A DNA stretch of 22,333 nt from Nemertoderma westbladi. Lineage: Eukaryota; Xenacoelomorpha; Nemertodermatida; Nemertodermatidae. How positions within the stretch are numbered: the first letter of the stretch is position 1; each line of letters begins with the position of its first letter. Shown here one piece after another: positions 17,013 to 22,333 of this stretch. The notes beneath the pieces were generated by a model that searched no databases, was not told the DNA's origin, and worked only from the letters and a program-made list of their open reading frames with translations. The stretch is from contig JAUCBJ010001609.1 of NCBI GenBank assembly GCA_032718475.1, positions 1-22,333 on the forward strand, written 5' to 3'. The position numbers were made by a program, and so were the translations under genes.

Positions 17013-17279
17013 ATGCCACCACAGCTACATACTGTAAATTTCAACAAACTGACTTGTGTAAGGAATACACTGCCACATTGCATTCGGGCGAGGCATTCTA
17101 TTGGACCAACAACAGGATGTTTAGTTTCAGAGACATTAAATTTAAATATAGTTAGTTACATGATGGATTTTTTTGGAAGTAATAATTCATTTTTGGATGC
17201 AAGAAGGATTGAACCCTTCCCTACATACACTAGATACTTTAAAGCTAACCCAGAAACTCATGAGATTGAGCTAGAATAG
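17013..17279 (+). CDS. Unrecognised 88-codon ORF, C3 copy
   Basis: It aligns with 10044-10310. Substitutions change SEILKSN to SETLNLN and NDGFCGS to MMDFFGS. The second change arises from one deleted and one inserted base that together keep the frame. The terminal KANPETHEIELE and stop are identical. See the C1 entry for interpretation. Confidence 0.3.
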   Translation: MPPQLHTVNFNKLTCVRNTLPHCIRARHSIGPTTGCLVSETLNLNIVSYMMDFFGSNNSFLDARRIEPFPTYTRYFKANPETHEIELE

Positions 17280-17694
17280 CGAATTCAAGGTAAACCAACC
17301 GTTTTAGCAACTGCTTTAAGATTGAAGGTGTTACATTGAATTCCTGGAATTTGTTTTGTCCAGATTTGCATTACCCTGCAGTGATTTTTTCCATTTCGCA
17401 CTTTAGCAAGTTGGTGCTAACTCGGCACCATTATTGTTGTATTACTTGTAAACAACAACACAAATAAAGAATTTATCGCAATAAACTCTATTCTGAATTT
17501 TGTAGATCATGAAATATTCAGATTCATATATATTTTCCAAATTAACTCAAGTCAAATTAACCAACCAACAGACGAAAAATCTACAGTACAAGATGAAGAA
17601 GATTCAAGATACAAGCACATTTATATAGTGTACAACTTAGGATAACAAAATAAAATGTTAAAAATTTCTGGCACCCAGTCATCAACTCTGCGCA

Positions 17695-17802
17695 TTCAGC
17701 GCCGCCTTCCTCGAAGCCAACAGCAAGAATCCGTAATGAACTTTGTTTTTTACGCGATAGATTTGGAGAATATACTAGCAAATGTAATGTAACCATGATG
17801 GC
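17695..17802 (+). pseudogene. Start of the gypsy Gag-like fragment in C3, truncated
   Basis: It matches 10728-10830 of C1 with CAACAGCAA intact (no TAG) and breaks off at the junction with family B, before the protease region. Confidence 0.4.
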
Positions 17803-18006
17803 AAAAAAACCTGAAAATATGAATTTATACTGTAGCATCGTATAAGTGAATTAAAAATTTTGTGTTCAAACTGAAAAGTGCTTGTTACTTGTTTTTTTCT
17901 TTTTTTTTGCCTACATAGAGGACTAAAACGGCCATTTATAGTAATCAGATAATTTTTAAATATTTTCCAATGGATCTTGCGCCTCAGAAAACCTGAATTT
18001 GAAAAC
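17803..18006 (+). mobile_element. Fragment of family B (3' A+T-rich part)
   Basis: It aligns with 8531-8735 of B1 and 13850-14015 of B2 (AACCTGAAAATATGAATTTATA; GAAAAGTGCTTGTTACTTG; CAATGGATCTTGCGCC). It carries TACTGTA (17828-17834) where B1 has only TA. No palindromic repeats are included. Confidence 0.8.
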
Positions 18007-18073
18007 TAGCACAGTCAGTTATTATCCGACATGAGTAGAATATTCAGTTACGTTTGACAGTCTATTATTACCA
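18007..18073. other. Short spacer between the B fragment and C2
   Basis: 67 bp without counterpart elsewhere in the window. Nothing recognised. Confidence 0.5.
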
Positions 18074-18302
18074 ACGAACAATATACATATCATAGTCTAC
18101 AGAAACAACAAGTCTTTCATTAACAGTAGGAACCTTCCAAACCTGGCTGGCCGCGTAGTCGCGCACGCTCACGTTTACCGTTCGGCGCCCATCTACACAA
18201 CTCCGTTACCGTAACATTTTTTGTTCAGAAAATGAATTTCCTATTCGTTCTTGCTGTGACAGACCGATTCGATAATATTCGCACTACTGTAACGCTAGAC
18301 AA

Positions 18303-19002
18303 CTAACTCATTTGGTTTTCTAAAATCGACAATAACTTATGATGGTGATGGTCAACAGTATCGAATGCGACACATAAATCTAATGTTATTAATAAAACTG
18401 CCGATCCATCATCGATGGTTCGCAAGGAATCATTGGATACGCGTAGTATTGATGTTTCGGCGCAGTAATACTTTCTATATGCACTCTGACTGTCTGATGC
18501 GGTTTGTAAAGAGAATTCAAATTAATGTAGTGGATTAGATGATTTGCCGCTACTTTTTCTTTTATTTTGGAAAGGAATACAAAATTGAATACCGGACGGA
18601 AGTTATTAAGAATCTCTACATTCAGCAACCTTTCTCTGAGTAGTGGATTAAGAATGTTGTTTTTGAAAAGTGAAGGTTCTGTTGCCATTGTGAAAGACCA
18701 TTTTATTATTATCACAAAGATTGGTAACCAAACTCCCATGCCGCATCTAAGCATCGATGATAGCAAAGGGTCATTGCAGCTACTGTAGTTTTACGTTTCG
18801 AATTATTCACTAATTTATACAGATGAATTGATTCATTGAACTTTTCAACTGAATATACCAGATGTAGATCACAATCGTTAACATTCAAATATGAATTAGT
18901 TTCTAGAACTTCACGAATTCCTGATACTTTACCATCAAAGAAATAAGCAAAGGAATCAGCCAACTCCATTTGGGATTAAGTATCAAACTGCGGTAACTTT
19001 TT
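18303..19002 (-). pseudogene. LINE (L2/CR1-like) reverse transcriptase fragment in C2
   Basis: Longer than the C1 copy. It reads KKLPQFDT, stop, MELADSFAYFFDGKVSGI; then, after a frameshift caused by TACTGTA at 18781-18787, LFKNNILNPLLRERLLNVEI. It continues NNFRPVFNFVFLSKI and KEKVAANHLIHYINLNSLYK (early RT motifs). After another frame change comes SAVLLITLDLCVAFDTVDH (motif A). A TAG at 18305-18303 ends the similarity. Function lost. Confidence 0.8.
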
Positions 19003-19126
19003 ATAGGTGACAGGAAAATAAATATGGGGGGCCATTGTATCGGTAAGTGCGGAGATGTGCCATGTAACGATCTATGGATGTTTGTATGTATGTGAACTAT
19101 TAATGTAACCGATATGGAACACTACA

Positions 19127-19152
19127 CCCCCCCCCCCACCCCCCCCCCCCCC
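19127..19152. repeat. C-rich homopolymer tract in C2
   Basis: C11, A, C14. Counterpart of 9784-9804. Confidence 0.95.
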
Positions 19153-19379
19153 TCTCCCCCAACCATCCCACGCACAGATAACCGTACATTGTTGCATCAT
19201 AGCTGGAATCTTTATCATTGCGTTTAAGGCTATTATATTTAGTTAATACGGATATGTGTAATGTAAAATATAATTACAATACATTCCTATCATTCTGTTA
19301 AAATACAGCTGCTTTTTTATTTTGTTCGTATAACTGCAGTAAGGAAATACTGTAGTTTGACTTAATTGTAATGCATTCT

Positions 19380-19640
19380 ATGCCACCACAGCTACATAAA
19401 TTACAACAAACTGACTTGTGTAAGGAATACACTGCCACGTTGCATTCGAACGAGGCATTATATTGGACCAACAACAGGATGTTTAGTTTCAGAGACATTA
19501 AAATCAAATACAGTTAGTTACAATGATGGATTCTGTGGAAGTAATAATTCATTTTTGGATGCAAGAAGGAATGAACCCTTCCCTACATACAGTAGATACT
19601 TTAAAGCTAACCCAGAAACTCATGAGATTGAGCTAGAATA
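19380..19640 (+). pseudogene. 88-codon ORF, C2 copy, frame broken
   Basis: It starts ATGCCACCACAGCTACATA, but the five bases CTGTA found in C1 and C3 are absent (19397-19398), shifting the frame so that translation ends early. The distal sequence, encoding KANPETHEIELE, is intact in the original frame. Confidence 0.5.
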
Positions 19641-20059
19641 GCGAATTCAAGGTAAACCGTTTTAGCAACTGCTTTAAGATTGAAGGTGGGACATTGAATT
19701 CCTGGAATTTGTTTTGTCACAGATTAGCATTACATTCCTTGCAGTGATTTTTTCAATTTCGCACTTTAGCAAGTTGGTGATAAGGCGGCACCATTATTGT
19801 TGAATTATTTGTAAACAACAACACAAATAAAGAATTTATCGCAATAAACTCTATTCTGAATTTTGTAGATCATGAAATATTCAGATTCATATTTATTTCC
19901 CAAATTAACTCAAGTCAAATTAACCAACCAACAGACGAAAAATGTACAGTACAAGATGAAGAAGATTCAAGATACAAGCACAATTATATAGTGTACAACT
20001 TAGGATAACAAAATAATATGTTAAAAATTTCTGGCACCCAGTCATCAACTCTGCACATT

Positions 20060-20504
20060 CAGCGCCGCCTTCCTCGAAGCCAACAGCAAGAATCCGTAAT
20101 GAACTTTGTTTTTTACGCGATAGATTTGGAGAACATACCCGTAAATGTAACCATGATGGTTGCATCCTCCGTCACCTTGAACCGAATGCACCCGCACCAT
20201 GTTTTCATCCTCGGGAAACTCTCAGACTGGCCGCTAGATGTATCCAAGTTCGGCCATGATCAAACGAAATAACAATGACGGTCAGTGACCGTCACTCTGG
20301 TCGCAACTTAGTAGTCGACTGTGGTGCAGATTACTCAGTCTACCCTGCCTCTGCCCACGACAAACTGCTCAACTCTTGTACTGAGTCTCCCATATAACCG
20401 CCAATGACACCATCATCCACACTTGGGGTACACGAAACATCCCTCCTCTCCTAGGTCGTCGATCATCCACCCACGAGTTTCGTCTCGCTGATGATGGCGG
20501 TTCT
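20060..20504 (+). pseudogene. Ty3/gypsy Gag C-terminus and protease fragment in C2
   Basis: Counterpart of 10735-11174: HIQRRLPRSQQQESV, CFHPRETLRLAARC, LVVDCGADYSVYPASAHD and, in another frame, ITANDTIIHTWGTRN. Two small insertions relative to C1 near 20362 and 20393 change the frame around the stop. The protease triplet is again D-C-G, so that substitution predates the duplication. Confidence 0.65.
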
Positions 20505-21067
20505 CAAAATTTTTATTTCCAAAAATTTTTCAAAACTGTACATTCTATACAATGCCAATGGAAAGCCAGACTTGGACAATGTTAGGCAGTGCCTTAGCCA
20601 TTGCTGCCTAACACTGTAGCGCTGTAGGCCTACCGAATACGATGGAACCATACCATTGATGGTATGGTACGGTAATTGATAGCGATCAAAGCAATTAATA
20701 TACAGTGAAACGATGGGTTTGCTGCACAGAGAATATTGTAACTCGCTCAATAAATTGGTCGGTAATAATTGATGTAATTTTCACAGTATAAACCCATTAT
20801 TTCCCCCGCAAATCCAATTATTTCTAATGTACAACACACAGCATGTAGGCTACAGTATGTTGCGCGCTGCTTTGTCGTTGCTTGTACAATTAACAATGTG
20901 AAAGGATGCATAATCCGGTATGTGCTATGGTCTCAAGATAAGATAAAATATTCTGCAGAAACTTTGATTATTCCTTAAAATCTAAGCTCCTCTCTCTTGG
21001 CTGTTACCTTATAAGGCAGGATTGAGACCGCCACAGTTCTCCCAATGGTGAACACACCATAACTATC
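20505..21067. other. Non-coding part of C2
   Basis: Same content as 11175-11724. Differences include a 3-base duplication (GGTAATAATTG) and a 7-base insertion (GGATGCA, near 20903). The minus-strand ORF 20463-20750 is not conserved in C1 and is not supported. Confidence 0.5.
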
Positions 21068-21343
21068 CTAACCTTTCTTCACATATCCCCAACAGAAACC
21101 AGGAACCCATTGTACCTCTGGGTTATCGTGAACACCAATATCTGAAGAGTCTTGTTTATGGAAACAGCATTGCGAAATTTCTGCAGACTTTAGTCGAATT
21201 TTTACCTCTGCGTGCCGCCAAACGCTATTGTTGAAGAAGTTCAGTGGCTGTATCCACCCGAACACAATGACAGGTTTATTTTTTCGCGAGATCCTATTTG
21301 GTATACCCCTATGAATATTAGCCCGAAAAAATAAACAGATCAA
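21068..21343 (-). CDS. Unrecognised minus-strand ORF, C2 copy
   Basis: The C-terminal half is nearly identical to the C1 ORF at 11725-12027; the N-terminus differs by frame (MICLFFRANIHRGIPNRI). No domain recognised. Confidence 0.25.
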   Translation of the reverse strand: MICLFFRANIHRGIPNRISRKNKPVIVFGWIQPLNFFNNSVWRHAEVKIRLKSAEISQCCFHKQDSSDIGVHDNPEVQWVPGFCWGYVKKG

Positions 21344-21816
21344 GAGAAATTTTCAAAAATGTACAGCCTCATTTTTCAAGATTTTTATCGGTTAATACCC
21401 ATTTAAAAATGCGAAAAACAAAGTTGAATTTTTGTTATAATTAGTTAGTTATGGTTTAGCCTATTTAGTTTAAGGTCTATTTAGTTTTTTGGGCTGGATG
21501 GCTTAATTACAGGGGCCCTCCCAAGCACTGCAAAATCTCCTGAACCAGTTACCAACGGGAAATTTGAAAGAAAAATATGTCGCTTTTCTATAGCCGCAAA
21601 AATTATAGAAAGTTGGGTAAGATTTATATACCCCCAGCATGTCTTCAGGCGTGATCCCTCCTAACTACCTCCCGGCGGAGGAATATAATCGGCCAAGGTT
21701 TGTCCACCAAGTTATACCAAGGCCCTTGTCCAGGCAGGCTATGTGAAGAGGAATTAATTCCTGAGCAACTCCCAACTTACCGACTTACAGGTCGGCCTAA
21801 AAGGTTTTCACAAAAA

Positions 21817-22333
21817 GGTTTTCACGCTTTGGACTTGATGTTTTCAATCCTTAAGAATTATAAAGATTAAAGATTCACAGATTTAACAAACTCATTAGTT
21901 GCTAGGGTAGTATTATTATTTGTAGTGCAATAATTCTAGAATATCGTTTATTTGAAAAAGATAGAGAGAGCTATCGAAAGCTAATAATAAAAAAATAAAG
22001 TTTTAGTGATTCAAAATCATCATATGAGTTGTCACTTTTTGAATTCTTAAAATATTATTATACTAAAACAACTTGATCTCACACCCTACAGTCATATTCC
22101 CTAACTTTCTTTACTTAATTTAAACTTATATATATATATATCCCTTATATATATAATATACTAGATGTATAACTTTTTTTGCGGTTCTTTGGCTTCAAAT
22201 ATACAATATATGTATAATGGCACCCTATGCTGCTCGCATTCTATATTGTGTTTAGAAAACCCACTTCCAGTTAAAATTACATTCCCATGATTTTTGGGTT
22301 AATGTACTGTACCTAACAGCGAAATACATTACC
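21817..22333. other. A+T-rich right end, TA microsatellite
   Basis: No gene is supported. A TATATATATATATA-type run occupies about 22127-22160, interrupted by CCC. One TACTGTA occurs near 22304. No similarity to the other repeats is seen after 21830. Confidence 0.6.

Larger units (their letters stand above)
16862..17802. repeat. Family C copy C3, right piece
   Basis: It continues family C from TACATTGTTGCATC (equivalent to 9836 in C1) to GTAACCATGATGG (equivalent to 10828), then breaks directly into a family-B fragment. It includes the 88-codon ORF and the start of the gypsy Gag fragment. Relative to C1 it lacks about 25 bases before the ORF. Confidence 0.9.
18074..21816. repeat. Family C copy C2 (most complete)
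   Basis: Full-length partner of C1 that retains the 186 bp (18419-18604) lost there. It ends with a duplicated AAAAGGTTTTCAC, after which unrelated sequence follows. It contains the LINE, ORF, gypsy and minus-strand ORF modules in the same order as C1. Confidence 0.9.

Noticed and set aside
20463-20750. Minus-strand 95-codon ORF in C2
   Set aside because: Not preserved in C1 at the equivalent position and antisense to the gypsy protease remnant.

Overview
The window looks like repeat-dominated, A+T-rich intergenic DNA from an animal, most likely an arthropod or another invertebrate. The evidence is the mix of element families: BEL/Pao and Ty3/gypsy LTR retrotransposons, an L2/CR1-like LINE, TTAA-targeting piggyBac-like elements, a TA-targeting TIR element and foldback-type elements. 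There is no bacterial gene organisation. I found no convincing intact host gene, tRNA, rRNA or CRISPR array. The species cannot be fixed from this sequence.

Layout, left to right. (1) Positions 1-2676, minus strand: 5' half of a BEL/Pao element. A long open Gag-Pol frame runs off the left edge and is broken only by one frameshift near 2053-2064. It is followed by a leader, a primer-binding-site-like motif and a stub of LTR. (2) 2677-3641: a truncated piggyBac-like non-autonomous element (family B, copy B3, reversed), made of ~163-bp repeats and sitting at a TTAA inside (3) a decayed Ty3/gypsy RT/RNase H (3646-4680, possibly resuming at 7621). (4) 4876-7295: a foldback structure of 15-bp repeats (FB1), six units per arm. 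One arm is split 3+3 by a 2.2-kb insertion carrying two 303-bp direct repeats (LTR-like) and an unrecognised ORF. (5) 7884-21816: three successive blocks of family B followed by a ~3.6-kb repeat, family C. They run B1-C1 (7884-12477), B2-C3 (12835-17802) and b-C2 (17803-21816). C contains an L2/CR1-like LINE fragment, a gypsy Gag/protease fragment and small unrecognised ORFs. (6) Copy C3 is interrupted at a TA dinucleotide by a 2,585-bp TIR element (14277-16861). That element contains a second foldback element (FB2, 15183-16395) with an apparent 8-bp target duplication. (7) 21817-22333: A+T-rich DNA with a TA microsatellite.

The paralogous copies act as built-in empty sites, so insertions and deletions can be read at base level. 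They define the TA element exactly. They also show, three separate times, one copy reading TA where another reads TACTGTA. That is the classic excision footprint of Tc1/mariner transposons, and it may explain why TACTGTA/TACAGTA is so frequent across the window. The genes do not cooperate in a pathway. They are layers of nested, mostly dead mobile DNA; the BEL polyprotein is the only long, nearly intact coding sequence.
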